DNA from: Aspidiotus rigidus
Lineage: Eukaryota > Arthropoda > Insecta > Hemiptera > Diaspididae
NCBI GenBank assembly: GCA_035079385.1
Contig: JAVHKY010000003.1
Location: 8,597,501-8,661,500, forward strand
DNA: 64,000 nt
Direction: 5' to 3'
Shown piece after piece: positions 42,880 through 54,033 of the stretch. Made by a program: the position numbers and the translations under genes. Position 1 is the first letter of the stretch. Every line of letters starts with the position of its first letter. A model generated the notes under the pieces. That model was not told the DNA's origin. It made no database searches and worked only from the letters and a program-made list of their open reading frames with translations.

Positions 42880-43770
42880 CCTCATAGAGATGAGGTCCAT
42901 GAGTTTGCAATACATGGGAAAAATACTTCGATCGATATTGTTGTCCAAGGCTCGTTATACAGTCCGGTTGCCCACAGAATAGCTGCTTTCAATAGCTTCA
43001 TTTATCGACTGACATGTCAACCTTACAAAAAGAATTACTGACTATAAGATACTTAGCTAGAGTGAATGAGGTCAACTTGGATGTCGACCTCATGGTCTGT
43101 TGGAAGATTATACGTGGAAACGCCTTGTCCCTTGCGAACCAAGTCGCGATAGTATAGAAAACGTTGGATCAGACCCCCTTTTCTGGGGAAGTTTTCTTCG
43201 AAGTTAGGGCGTGTTCTTCACCTTTTCGGCCTCCGCTCTGCGTTCCATAGTCGTAGGATGGTGAAAGGGTTTTTCGTCAGGTTGAAGAACCCTGTCTCGC
43301 CAATGAAAAAGAGTGGGGTGTACTGGATAGCCTGTAAGGACTGTAATGGAGTTTATATAGGTAAGACCGGTCGCCAGCTCAAAATCAGAGGGGCTAAACA
43401 TAGGAAGGCTTGAGAAACAGGAAATTTGGAGAATCGGCTTTTGTGGAACATTTAATTACCATTGGTCACAGTTTCAAGGAAGGGTCAGAAACTGAGAGAA
43501 GTCGTATTTTAAATCTTCAAACGCCTCGCGCTTGAAAATATCGAAATAATTCGTGACCTAAATAGTGATAACCTAACTGTACTCGACAGGTATACACCCG
43601 ACCAAGGATTGGTCGAACTAGTTTATGATCTCGCTGGTGTTTTTCTTGTCAATCGTATTTTGGCTACTCGCTTTCTTCCTTCGCTTGACAATGGCTTTTT
43701 AAGCGAAAGCGCTGGCGACTCATTTTACTCTTCGGCTTCTGTAATTCTCCTTACTTTTTGAGTATTTTTC
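42880..43770 (+). pseudogene. Penelope-like element copy A3, truncated
   Basis: Begins inside the RT C-terminal part (HEFAIHGKNTSIDIVVQGS, counterpart of the AIYRKDTSTDI block) and continues with a decayed linker, GVYWIACKDC, VYIGKTGRQLKIR, and the QGLVELVYD tail. Several stops and frameshifts; the whole RT core is missing. The 3' untranslated region with the ribozyme-like motif is present. 5' truncation is usual for target-primed elements. Confidence 0.85.
43681..43718 (+). ncRNA. Hammerhead-like motif in PLE A3 3' region
   Basis: UCGC (43681-43684), core UUGACAAU, stem II GCUU/AAGC (43694-43697 with 43701-43704), GAAA, GCGC, U, G, then GCGA (43715-43718) pairing with UCGC. Stem I is 4 bp here. 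The base after U is G rather than A/C/U, which would block cleavage if this is a hammerhead. Confidence 0.5.
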
Positions 43771-45304
43771 GGTATGTCGCTGGCTTGTAACTTCGATTAC
43801 AGATGTTCAGCCTGTTGCTTTTCGCAAAAAAATGGGGTGAACAAAGTTCGGTCTGAGAAGCTGAAAAACCAAGCACTGGATGCTAATTATGGTAAATTGT
43901 ATATCGTCGATCCATTCTAATTTTTAAAATAATCGTAATTTGAGTTATCGATGTTCTTCGTGTACTTTATGGCCTACGTATTATTATTTTTTTTAACCGA
44001 CCATCTTTCCTCATTTTCGATATTTCTTTCGTTGGAAAAAGATGAAGGTAACCACGTTATTTGTTTCCTAACTGGATATTATTCTTAAAGATACCTAGCG
44101 CCCTCAATGCGTTCACGTTCCGTAAAAGAAAGGGGAAAAAAAAAGACAAGAACAATATTTAAGCGGAAAAATCTTTTTTCTTCTCGACGATAGGTTGATT
44201 ATAGCGATCACGGGCTTATTGCGCCGCGCCTTTCTTGTACAGACTACGAGTATACGTTTAAAAGTTGGCTGAAAATAAAATAAAAGCGATGGTGCAAGTA
44301 GTGCTCGCCGCTCCGCACTAAATAGCTTAACTTTTCGCTCATTTCAAATAAAATGATAAAATGATGAAGAATTCTTTCTATACTAGGTATACGCTCTCTT
44401 CTTAAAATACGTGAAAATATATTTTCGTAGACTTTTATTATATAATTTTGCGGAAGCTCTAAATTGGCCGTGTTTCTTAAATTGCTGGGAAAATTTTTCG
44501 TCGAAAGAAAAGATGGGAGAAAAAAAAACTTTTATTACGTAACTTGAAATTTTACGACATTTTATTTGAAATCATTGTGTTATCGGTTCATACCGCCGTT
44601 TCTTCTAGCAATATACGTAGGCTACTGTAAATTTGATTTTTGTTTTTCCGCTCTCTTCTTATTCTCCTGATATTCGAGCGTAACTAATCTTTATAGTAGC
44701 ACATAGCCCACTCCCAACATTCCACCGTATGAACTTGATGTTTTTGTCTTCTAGGACCTTTCTCAAGAAGAGGTGCGTAGAATTCAAGAACAAAACACTT
44801 GATCGACTTTATGCAACTCTAATGTAATAAATTCACGGACCGATAGTCGAAATGGTGTTTATAAAATTAGAAATTTCGCCAACTCCATTGTGATTCTCCA
44901 ACGTATTGACTATTCTGAGTGTTTGAATCGGTTTTTCATCTCAGACTTGTTGGCAACCTGCGGCCCACGAGAAGAAAATTAAAACTAGAGAAAAAAAATT
45001 GTATGACTTGTTTTGCTTGAATCACAACTTACAGAAACGGAATCAAAATACAAACTAAAATGTAGTAAAATAATTTAACTGAAAAAGTATGAGTTTAGAA
45101 AACATTAAATCGAAATTTTTTTCAACGAGATTTCTGTTTGAGTGACAGTACTCAATTTAGAAGGTTCATTCTTTGCTCGAAATTAGCTGCATCCTATTCA
45201 CTGTAAAACTCCTATATTTTTAGAGCCTAACTTCCTAAATTTCCACTCTGTCAAAATATTTTCTCATGCTTATTTGTATAGTGTAGGCAAATATAAAAAA
45301 AAAA
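43771..45304. other. No gene recognised
   Basis: AT-rich putative intron sequence with short frames and no repeats of note. Confidence 0.5.
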
Positions 45305-46178
45305 TATTACTGGAGCAAACGTTTCTTCGCTAAAGATGGTTCAGGATGTGGTCCTGAACAACATACTAAAAATCCTGCGTTTTCCTCCTGGAGCTTCTTC
45401 TTTTATGGGGGTTCGAACCCCACAAAAAATAGTTTTTCGCCTATATCGTGTGAAATTAAAATTTTATTAAAAAATATTTCAAACAAGAATTCTTCCTTGT
45501 TGAATTTCCTACCAAATAATGTATTCGATGTTCAGCCTAGGTCAATTAGTGCCCCGGCAAAGCTTCGAAAGGCCGTACAAAAGAGTACCAAAATCAGTTT
45601 TTCCATTTATCTCCCAAAATTAAAATTTTATGAAAAAATGTTTCAAATAAAAGTTGTTCCTCGTTGAATTTCCTATTAAGTGAGCTATTCAGTTTTTAGA
45701 ATAGAGTAATTAGTCTATGAAAAAAGTCAATTTTTCAATTTTGGGAGATACATATATGGAAAAACTGATTTTGGTCCTCTTTAGAACGGCTTTTTAAGGC
45801 TTTGCCGGGGCACTAATTGACCTAGGCTGAACATTGAATATGTTATGTGGTAGGAAATTCAACAAGGAACAACTTTTGTTTGAAACATTTTTTGATAAAA
45901 TTTCAATTTTGTGAGGTATATGGAAAAACTGATTTTGAGACTCTTTTGAACGGCCTTTGCAAAAAAGGACTAATTGGTATAGCCTGAAAGTTGAATACGT
46001 TGTTTGATAGAAACAACTTTTGTAAATTTCAATTTCACGCGATATAGGCGAAAAACTAATGTTTGGGGGGCTGAAACCCTCATAAAAAAAGAAGCTCCAG
46101 GGGGAAAACGCTGGATTTTCAGTATGTTGTTCAGGACCACATCATGAACCATTTTCAGCACGTTTGCTCCAGCAAAAT
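45305..46178. mobile_element. Foldback element FB3
   Basis: CTGGAGCAAACGT near 45310 pairs with ACGTTTGCTCCAG near 46172. The arms share AxGATGTGGTCCTGAACAAC, CCTGGAGCTTCTTxTTTATG and TTTTTCGCCTATATCG. Further in, AGCCTAGGTCAATTAGTGCCCC and complement form an inner pair, and ATGGAAAAACTGATTTTGG occurs in both orientations. The element is thus almost entirely a large imperfect palindrome with its centre near 45720. No coding sequence. Confidence 0.8.
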
Positions 46179-46201
46179 TTTTTTTCCCCAATATTGCTTT
46201 A

Positions 46202-47092
46202 TGAGGTATGTCAGAAAAGTTCCCGAACGATTATTTGTACGCGCCAATTGGCAACACTTAAAGGAAACCTAATTGAATCTTCTTTTGTTGTACTATCGAC
46301 CATCAATACTCGAAATTTCACGTTGATTCATGGCATAGTTTGTCATAAATTAATTGTTTGAAGAATGTCTTTGAGGGTCCGTACCAATTTCAGGCCAATT
46401 TTTTTAAAAGAGGTTGAGCAATAAATTGTGATCAAATTCCTTGTGAAACCAGGAAAAGGAAATGCCAAATTAAAAAATATGTTATGACTGTGCTGTGTTT
46501 GGAGAGTCCACCATGAAGCGTGCAGCGTTGTACAACGTGTTCAGTCGTTTCAGGGTGGGGTAAGAGTCGGTAACAGCTGTTGCATTTGCTGGTAAACCGG
46601 TTTATGCGTGCGCGCTATCTGTCGTCAACAGTAGGAAGCGGAAACACGCCGGAAATCGTCGAGAGATGTTGCTAGTAGTATCAGCGGCAGTCACAAAAGC
46701 GTTTGACTATGTAATTGTGATTTTTGATGTATGAGTTTAACCATGAAGATTTTTTGGCATGTAGAACTATGGTACGGCTTTCGGTATCAAAGGTTTTTTT
46801 GCTCAAAATCAAACACCAGAGCTTGACCACTTCTTCCTAACTGACCGACTATGAGATGCCATGGGATGGGAGCATTTGGGAGCTACAGAAGATATCAAGA
46901 CAGAATCGGCACGGTCCCTCGAGGACATTCTTCAAAAAATTAATTTATGACAAACTATGCCATGAATCAACGTGAAATTTTGAATATTGATGGTCGATAG
47001 TACAACAAAACAAGATTGAATTAGGTTTCCTCGCCAGTGTTGCCAATTGGCTCATACAGATAATCGTCCGGGAACTCTTCTGACAAACCTCG
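46202..47092 (+). mobile_element. Mariner-like relic with ~185-bp inverted ends
   Basis: TA-flanked (46200-46201 and 47093-47094) inverted repeats starting TGAGGTATGTCAGAAAAGTT and CGAGGTTTGTCAGAAGAGTT. Arms 46202-46384 and 46907-47092. The 520-bp centre contains, on the + strand, a decayed mariner-type helix-turn-helix remnant (FGESTMKRAALYNVFSRF, after an EQ-IVIKFLVKPGK-like stretch), with stops. The DDD catalytic region is absent. The TA target and this remnant point to the Tc1/mariner superfamily. Confidence 0.75.
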
Positions 47093-47094
47093 TA

Positions 47095-48769
47095 ATTTGC
47101 CTACGCTAGTATGGTAGAAGGATCTACGACGTTGAATGGGGACAGGACTAGTAAGTTACATTTGATACTGTGTATTCTTATAACTTTTACTTATGCTTGA
47201 CGATTGTAATGAAGCATTTTCCAATTGCTTAACTATTCTCAATTATATAATCTAGTTAACCTTGTTCATGCTGTTGCCATAGAACTAGAAAACAGGTACC
47301 TAAGCGGACTTTTCTAGAAATAAAACCGTGAGCTTTTTTGACGTCGATATATGGGAGTTGGCAGCGAGAAGTGGCCAGGGCGTGAAATAAATATTTTCAT
47401 AATTTTCAAAAGTGTAATTGGATTTTCTATCAAATCAGTGTTACAGGATTATGCGATGAAAGAGCACATTATCTTGTTATTCCGAGACAGACTCAACGGG
47501 AAGTCTGTATTACACTAATTTTTTTCCCCTTCCTTTTTATTCATACTGTTTTTTGAATTAATTTCCGAGAACTCTGAGTGGTGTTTCAAGTTTGAAGTTA
47601 CGTTGTGGGAACTAAGGATAAAATGAACCGTGCGGATGTAGTCATAATTTTTTTTTTTCTCTCTCTCTTGCTTCAACGTGTCTGGAATAAAAGTAAAGGC
47701 AGGTATGGGAATTTTCAAAAAAAAAATATCTTCCATCTTGTTAAATAGAAACGACTTCCCTCGTACGTATAGCATCTTGATGGGAATATTTTATACAAAC
47801 GTTCCCAAGATATTTTAACATGACCAAACTCTTGAATGGAGTTTACGTTAGAAACCCATTGTTTTGATTCTTGATTGCAAAATTTATCGCAACGTAGGTG
47901 TCGGAACTGACATCATTTACTAAATTATCTGAAGAGGTATTGTTACAATATTTTAACGCTCTGTTTACAAGCACGGGTATTATATTTCCTACAGCGTATT
48001 AACTATCTTCGATATGTTGCTCTAACCGCGCGTTGATTGACGTGCACATCCGAGTAGAGGGAACGAAATTAACAAATACAATAGATTTCGATTGAAGGAT
48101 GTTCTATCTGTTCCGCGCGTTAGCCTGAAATGTATTTGCCACGTTCTAATCCTGAAAGGAGGCGTTCTTTTTTTTGCACTTTTTTTCTCCTCTTTCTCTC
48201 TAATTTGTTTTCTATTGCCGTTTTGTTGTCTAGGTGTTAACATTTGTTTCAATTTGTCTCAATAATGCGCACAAGTTTTATTGTCTACTTCTATACGAAA
48301 AAGGAAAAATTTGAAATACTTTTGAGCTAGAGTCGATTTTCCAAAATTTTTGTATCAATTATATGTCGTTAGCTACGTCTTCATAAGATATTAGATCAAT
48401 AAATAAATAAATTGTATCGTTGGTTTCGTGTGCACTGTACATGACTAATATTTTTTTCGAATGATGCAAAAATGGGAATTTGCATCAATAAAATAGGTCA
48501 AGGAAATAATTATATTCCTTTGATGGCCTTGAGAATTTTTGTGGAAACGAGTGCGTCATCTTTGCTGTACAAAATTAAATAAGGCACATAACGACTATGA
48601 TAAAGAGAGCTGGCAGTGAAAACAAGTACTTATCGGGTCCCTGACATTACTGCGATTTCTTTGCTGAACCCGAAGATCCTGACCATAGTTATCAGTCCAA
48701 TCATGAAACTCAACGCCAACTGACCTACTTCGAAGAAAAGCTCCACAATACTCGAAAAAGTAAACTGGA
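47095..48769. other. No gene recognised
   Basis: AT-rich, short frames only. No repeats or RNA motifs seen. Confidence 0.5.
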
Positions 48770-48813
48770 GGGCAATTTGCAAGAACCGCAGAAAAAAAAA
48801 GTATACAAGGAAG

Positions 48814-48853
48814 CCGCGAGCGCGCTTTCGGTTAAACAACCATTCTGAAGCGT
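48814..48853 (-). ncRNA. Hammerhead-like motif in PLE A4 3' region
   Basis: On the - strand: ACGC, core UUCAGAAU, stem II GGUU/AACC with loop GUUU, GAAA, GCGCGC, UC, then GCGG whose GCG pairs with CGC. Stem II changes from A1 on both sides; stem III is extended by one GC step. Confidence 0.5.
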
Positions 48854-48899
48854 AGATAAAAAACGACTCGACGAAATGGTAAAAGAGAACAGTCACAAC

Positions 48900-49567
48900 G
48901 ACGGAGGAGAAGAAATCATGATTGAACTCGCGAAGTATGAGACTGTGAGTCATACTCGTAAACTAGCTCGACCAACCCCTCGTCCGGAATGTACCTGTTG
49001 AGTAGATTTATTCATCGCTATTAAGATGACGAATAATTTCAATGTTTTCCAGAGCACGACGTTTGAAGTAAGCCTTCTCTCTGTGGAGGAGGGTTTCTGA
49101 CCCCTCCCTGAAACCACGACCACTAGTTATAAGGTGGTCAGCAAATGCGGATTCGCCCAAATACCTTTTTTTCCCAATCTTTTGGGTGTTCAGCCACTCT
49201 AATTTTAATCTGACGACTAGTCTCGCCTACATACATCCCATTACAGCCCCTGCAAGCTATGCTATAAACTCCGCTCTTTTCAAGGGGCGGGATAGGGTCC
49301 TTTGACCTGAATAATAGCCCTTTCACTGTCGTAGGATTATAAAACACCGGACGGAAACCGAAGGGGCGGAGGGCGCGACTCGATTTCGAAGAAAATTTAC
49401 CCAAGAAGGGGAGTTTAATGAAACGGGTCCTGATATCGACAGAGGAGTCGCGGGGGAGGGAGGTAGTTGAATCAAGGCAATTCCGCGTGATTCTCCTCCG
49501 GACCATATGGTCAATGTCCACGTTGACCTCATCCACTCTAGCCAAGTATTTTTATAATATTGAGTTC
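48900..49567 (-). pseudogene. PLE A4 GIY-YIG region
   Basis: Continues from the R2 insertion with ELNIIKILARVDEVNVDID, the basic linker (RRRITRNCLDSTTSLPRD), KSGVYSIACRGCNGMYVGETSRQIKIRV split by normal spacing, and the C-terminal region to about 48940 in a shifted frame. The EHRKAW helix is altered to EHPKDW, which would weaken the nuclease. Confidence 0.8.
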
Positions 49568-49571
49568 TTTT

Positions 49572-50241
49572 AGCGGGGAACCCGCTATCCATTTTGTTGG
49601 GAGATTACATCCTCAGAAAACGTCCGCGGCCGCGTCCGCAGGTTAGGTTAGGTTACGGGACTTAGAAGAATTTCGAGTCTCGAGCTATATATGATAGGAG
49701 GGGGACTTGGAAGAATTTCAAGTCTTGAGCTAGATAGGAGAGGGACTTAGAAGAATTTTAAGTCTCGAGCTATATATAATAGGAGGGGGGGCGGGAATTG
49801 GAAGAATTTTGACTTTCGAGCTACCGTCCGCCGTCCAACCAAAAACTTGGAAAAATTTTGAGACTCGAGCTATATATGATAGAAGGGAGACTTAGAAGAA
49901 TTTCAAGTCTTGAGATATATATGATAGGAGGGGGACTTGGAAGAATCGTGACTTTCGAGCTATATATGATAGGAGGGGGACTTAGAAGAATTTCGAGCCT
50001 CGAACTATATATCATAGGAGGGGGACTTGGAAGAATTGTGACTTCCGAGCTATATATGATAGAAGGGGGACTTGGAAGAATTTCGACTCTCGAGCTATAT
50101 ATGATAGGAGGGAATGTAGATTGATAATTTCGATTTGAATTATATGACAAGATTATAAACTCAGTTCCACACCACCTGAGAGGTCGAGTTAAGGAATTGC
50201 GGGTTCCCCGCTGCCATTGCAATATCTGCAATGGCTTCTAA
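49572..50241 (-). mobile_element. R2 non-autonomous element, long copy in PLE A4
   Basis: Flanked by TTTT on both sides (49568-49571 and 50242-50245), within PLE A4 coding sequence, which dates it after A4. The ends match the copy at 13299-13615 in reverse orientation: AGCGGGGAACCCGC at the left; at the right GCGGGTTCCCCGC followed by the GCCATTGCA/TGCAATGGC hairpin. The interior has GGTTAGGTTAGGTTA, GGACGC-type repeats and a minisatellite. Copies differ mainly in the number of minisatellite units (about two against about eight), so the family varies in length. Confidence 0.75.
49660..50112. repeat. Minisatellite within R2, ~50-bp unit
   Basis: About eight to nine units of CTCGAGCTATATATGATAGG, then AGGGGGACTTGGAAGAATTT with small changes. 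The same unit, alone or in short arrays, is scattered through the window. An open frame on each strand across the array is a repeat artefact. Confidence 0.85.
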
Positions 50242-51222
50242 TTTTTGGAAAGCTGCCTGGTTCAGCGGGATGCGGGTTAGCCGATGAATGAGAAACAGGG
50301 CAGAATGACGAGCCGTGGACGACAATATCGGTCGAAGTATCTTTTCTGTATATTGAAAACTCGTGGACTCCATCTCCAACTGAGATAGTGAGATCCAAGA
50401 AGTTAATATTAGAACCTCCAACTTCTAAAGTAAATTCGATGAAGGGATATTGAACGTTAAGATACTTAAGAAACTCACCAAGGAGATCTTGGGGACCGGT
50501 CCACGCACATAGAACGTCATCTACATACCTGTACTAATAATGGACGTAATCCAGGAATACTTGGCCTGAGGTGAAGAGGTCAGCCTCAAATCTGGACATG
50601 AAGATCTCCGAAACAAGGGAACCCAAAGGGGATCCGATAGGAATGCCAACCTTCTCTGGGAACTCGTAGAATTTCCCATTAAACTTGCAAAAATTGGGGG
50701 ACCAACATACATTAAGTAAATGAAAGAATTCTTGCAACTCTTCATGAGGAGTATTAAAACGAACGAGGAGGTCACCCATATTTTGCATGGCGACAGTTCT
50801 CGGTATGTTGGGGAACAGTCCGACAACGTCAAAAGAGCATAGAGTGGTACTCGGAGGAAGTAAATGGTCTTTAAGTTTATCGGCTAAGGAAACAGAATTT
50901 TTAATCGAGTAAGTAGACTCGTACTCAATGCGAGATTTAAACCATCTATCCAAGTATTTAGCGAGGGAGTAAGCGGGGGGAGGAGACATAAGACACAACA
51001 GGACGCATCGGAGTATCCTTTTTGTGTATCTTAGGCAGCCCATAGAGGAGGGGGAGCACCGGATTCGGTTCAAGCAGGCATTTTTTAGTCGAGGGTTTAC
51101 TTATTAGAACAGGAACTCTCATTAATAACCTTCCTAACCTCTTTAACGTACTCAGGGAAATTGAAGTCAGTATTTTCAATGGCCCCACACTGGTAATTAA
51201 GCACCTCTTCAACTATGGTAAC
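50242..51222 (-). pseudogene. PLE A4 reverse transcriptase core
   Basis: Resumes on the far side of the LTR-like insertion with YVTIVEEVL and continues through frame changes to PLLYGLPKIHKKDTPMRPVV, SFDVVGLFPNIP (motif A), GIPIGSPLGSLV (motif B), a stop just before RYVDDVLCAW (motif C, about 50515), and NINFLDLTIS (motif D). It ends at AAFQK, where the R2 element was inserted. Confidence 0.85.
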
Positions 51223-51226
51223 GTAG

Positions 51227-52887
51227 TGTAACCCTAATAAATTGCCGGAGCGCCTGCCCCCTCAAGAATACAACCTAACATACACCAAAGAGCTACTTAC
51301 GTCAGTCCGATCTTGAAAAATCTCTCTGCTGAGCCAACTCCGCCATTCCATTGAACTTCCTGTAAAAGGTTTTTAAAACTCGTTTGAGTATACCTGCAAC
51401 ATACGCCTACGCAACCTACCTAACATGCGGTCACGCACGACCTTTGCCATAGACTGTGCCTTCAAACATTACGGGGAATTGACCAGACCTTCACTTATTC
51501 TCTCATCTTGACACCAACACAGGGCCTTGCCCCAGTTGTCACAGCTGGTAGAACTTTCTGATCATTTCCCCTTTACTGACTATGTAATGTCGAGTCCCCA
51601 TCAGCCGCCCAATAGCAGCCTGATGGCTACAGGTTCAGCAACCCTACGATTGCCCCGCAGTGTCCACTTTAGTGGGGCAGAACCGAGTCCACTACCACCT
51701 TATCTGGGGCGGCCAACCCCAGCCTCAGATTTGTGCGACAAGGCCCCTGGCACCTAACTCAGCCGGTACCACTTAACCTGACTAGCCGATGCCAATCACC
51801 GCACGAGTCCCATTGCAAGAGACTCTGTGATGACGCCCCGTCCCTGCCATGAAGTCCATCTCATGACCCTTTGACCTCAAGGGTCCCAGCCCCTGCTCGG
51901 GCTTCCACTGGAGGATGCAGCTCCAGTGCTCATCAGGAGAACAGACTGTTCCCCTGACCACCGACAAGACTCGTATTACCTATTCTACCCTTAGGTCAGC
52001 TCGGTCCATCGGCTACCTCGGGTCTCGGCTAACTATCCAGGTCCTATCCTTAACGGCCACTCCAGGACCGCCCTGAACCGACGATAAGCCTTCCCACCGT
52101 CGTCACCTAGGACACCAGACGTCAGCAAACAATACAGCAGTAGGCCACCTTGAGTCATACTCAGTGTTAACCACAAATCCTATTTATCACCCACCTCTAC
52201 TGATTCCTTCTCGTGTGCGTGCCGCAAGACATAACACTAACATAATCTTATATTGAAGTATCCCTAACTGATAGTAGACGAATGTAAATTACAAATATAC
52301 TCAGTGAACCACTCACCAATACAATATCAAGAGCTCGATATGTATAATATCCACAATAAGAGTTCAAATACACCCACAATCACTACCGATAACCAACAAT
52401 CCAACAAAACTTCGACGCAACAGAAATATATCGACGCTTAATACCGAACGAAAAACGACTATGATTCCACCGAACTGAATTACTAATAAACAGAGTAGTT
52501 TGAAACCTACCCTTGTCGATTGCGCATGGTTTCGTCCGGTCGCGTCCCTGGACCCGGCTACCCGCGCCAGCCTATTTCTTATAATCTGGTACAGGATTTT
52601 TTCTACATGCGTTAAAGATCGTTGACTGTAAAACGACACAATCATCGCTCAATTACAATGGTAAACGTCGAAAGTGCAGACAGCTCGTCTAAACCTAGGT
52701 AAATGTGTTTGTTGTAAAACCTTTCCTTCCTTTCTTTTCAAGAACAAGAAATCACGCAACTATTTATATATGTTCTCTTCACACGGACGTGACTGATGAA
52801 CATCTAATAATCTTAGTAGTTTCCAACACATGCTACAGTTTAAACAGCCGTACATTTACTCACCGAAAAATATATACAGTATTTACA
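51227..52887 (-). mobile_element. LTR-like 1.66-kb insertion in PLE A4
   Basis: It interrupts PLE A4 coding sequence between TEKS-T and YVTIVEEV. On the + strand it starts TGTAACCCTAATAAA and ends CAGTATTTACA, TG...CA, with GTAG on one side (51223-51226) and TTAG on the other. It has no retroviral-type coding sequence. The - strand carries a TATA-like TATATAAATAG near 52760. The middle (about 51480-52150) is distinctly GC-rich. These features fit a solo LTR of a long-LTR retrotransposon; a non-LTR origin is not excluded. Confidence 0.5.
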
Positions 52888-53620
52888 TTAGGTTGACTTC
52901 TCCGTAACGACTATAGAATTCCCTTTATCAGCCTTCGTGAGCAATGAATCCTCCTCCTTGAGCTTCCTCCTGAAATCCTTGATCACCTCCCTCACAGTGC
53001 CATTCATGCACGGAAGGGGAGTGTTACGGACCAAATCAGTACACGTTTTTTGAGTATTAACTCCGGGACCGATCTTGACAGCTAAGTCAGCGACGACGTT
53101 CGCAAGGGCGTCGGCAAACTTCAAACCTTCCTCCAACAGAGTAGTCTCGTCGCGAGTGAATTCTATACGACTGCAATTTATGATGCGAGGCTGAAACTTT
53201 TGAACACCAGCATCTATAACATCACCCTTGAAAGATGTAGTCTTGGAGGCTGAAAGGGAGGAAATTTTTTCATTTTTCTTAGCCTTGAGGTTAGCCTCAA
53301 AAACACGGCACGTATCGTTAACGGATGTAATAAAAGGGTCTAACTCACATGGATAAAGCAATTCGGAGAGTCTGGAATGCACTAGAAGATTCAGCCTGGT
53401 AGTGATGTTAAATTGGCCGTACCATCTACGAAGTTCAGATCTGATCCATTTTTTGGTAATACAACTTTCAAGCTTCTGGGTGGTAATTTTACAGTCGGAA
53501 TAGAGTTGGAAATTCACAAAGTTAGGTTTCAACTTAGGCACTTTCGAAGAAACCAAATATGCGACGAATACGGCAGCCGTTGCTTTCGAAACTTTGAAAA
53601 AAGGAACCGCAAATACGCCG
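52888..53620 (-). pseudogene. PLE A4 N-terminal region
   Basis: Frame 53556-52888 encodes 222 residues: FQLYSDCKITTQKLE, KKWIRSELRRWYGQFNITTRLNLLVHSRLSELL split across the usual spacing, TRDETTLLEEGLKF, and ADKGNSIVVTEKS, where the LTR-like insertion begins. A short upstream stretch (53560-53620) continues the similarity to A2 after a frameshift. Confidence 0.8.
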
Positions 53621-53680
53621 CACTAGCGCAATTAATAGAACCGGATCAATTCAACTTACCTACTTATTATATTACCATTC

Positions 53681-54033
53681 CCAATCTACGAGAAACCGTC
53701 CAATCCCAAGAGTCACTGTAAATGACAGATCTGACGTACCCTGTTTCTCAAAAACTAGCAAAATATCACACAATAATACATCGACAACTTCCTCCAGCAA
53801 AGAACCCTCTCACTTTCTCACCTGAAACTTGGATTATAAGTACAAATAGCCCGCTTGAATAATGTGACTTACAAAATTCCAAAGATGATCCGTCTAGGAG
53901 TTTGGAATAAAAGACCACCTCAACAACCTCTGCCTATTCGAAAATTTGAGACTCAGAAAATAGCTGGAATTCCCCTACCTGTAGCTCGAATTCTCAAGAG
54001 TCGTGGGTGAGAATCAGTTTTTCACAAGTTATG
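53681..54033. other. No gene recognised
   Basis: Short AT-rich spacer between PLE A4 and the next inverted-repeat element. Confidence 0.5.

Larger units (their letters stand above)
48770..53680 (-). mobile_element. Penelope-like element copy A4, with two insertions
   Basis: A family-A PLE on the - strand, from N-terminal coding sequence near 53620 to its 3' region near 48790. It is split by an R2 element (49572-50241) and an LTR-like insertion (51227-52887); the coding sequence picks up on either side of each at the expected residue. Without the insertions the copy spans about 2.6 kb. Stops and frameshifts mark it as older than A1 and A2. Confidence 0.85.

Noticed and set aside
49821..50231. 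136-codon - strand frame with repeated PPIIYSSRLEIL phrases
   Set aside because: Translation of the R2 minisatellite; it has frames open on both strands because of the repeat period.
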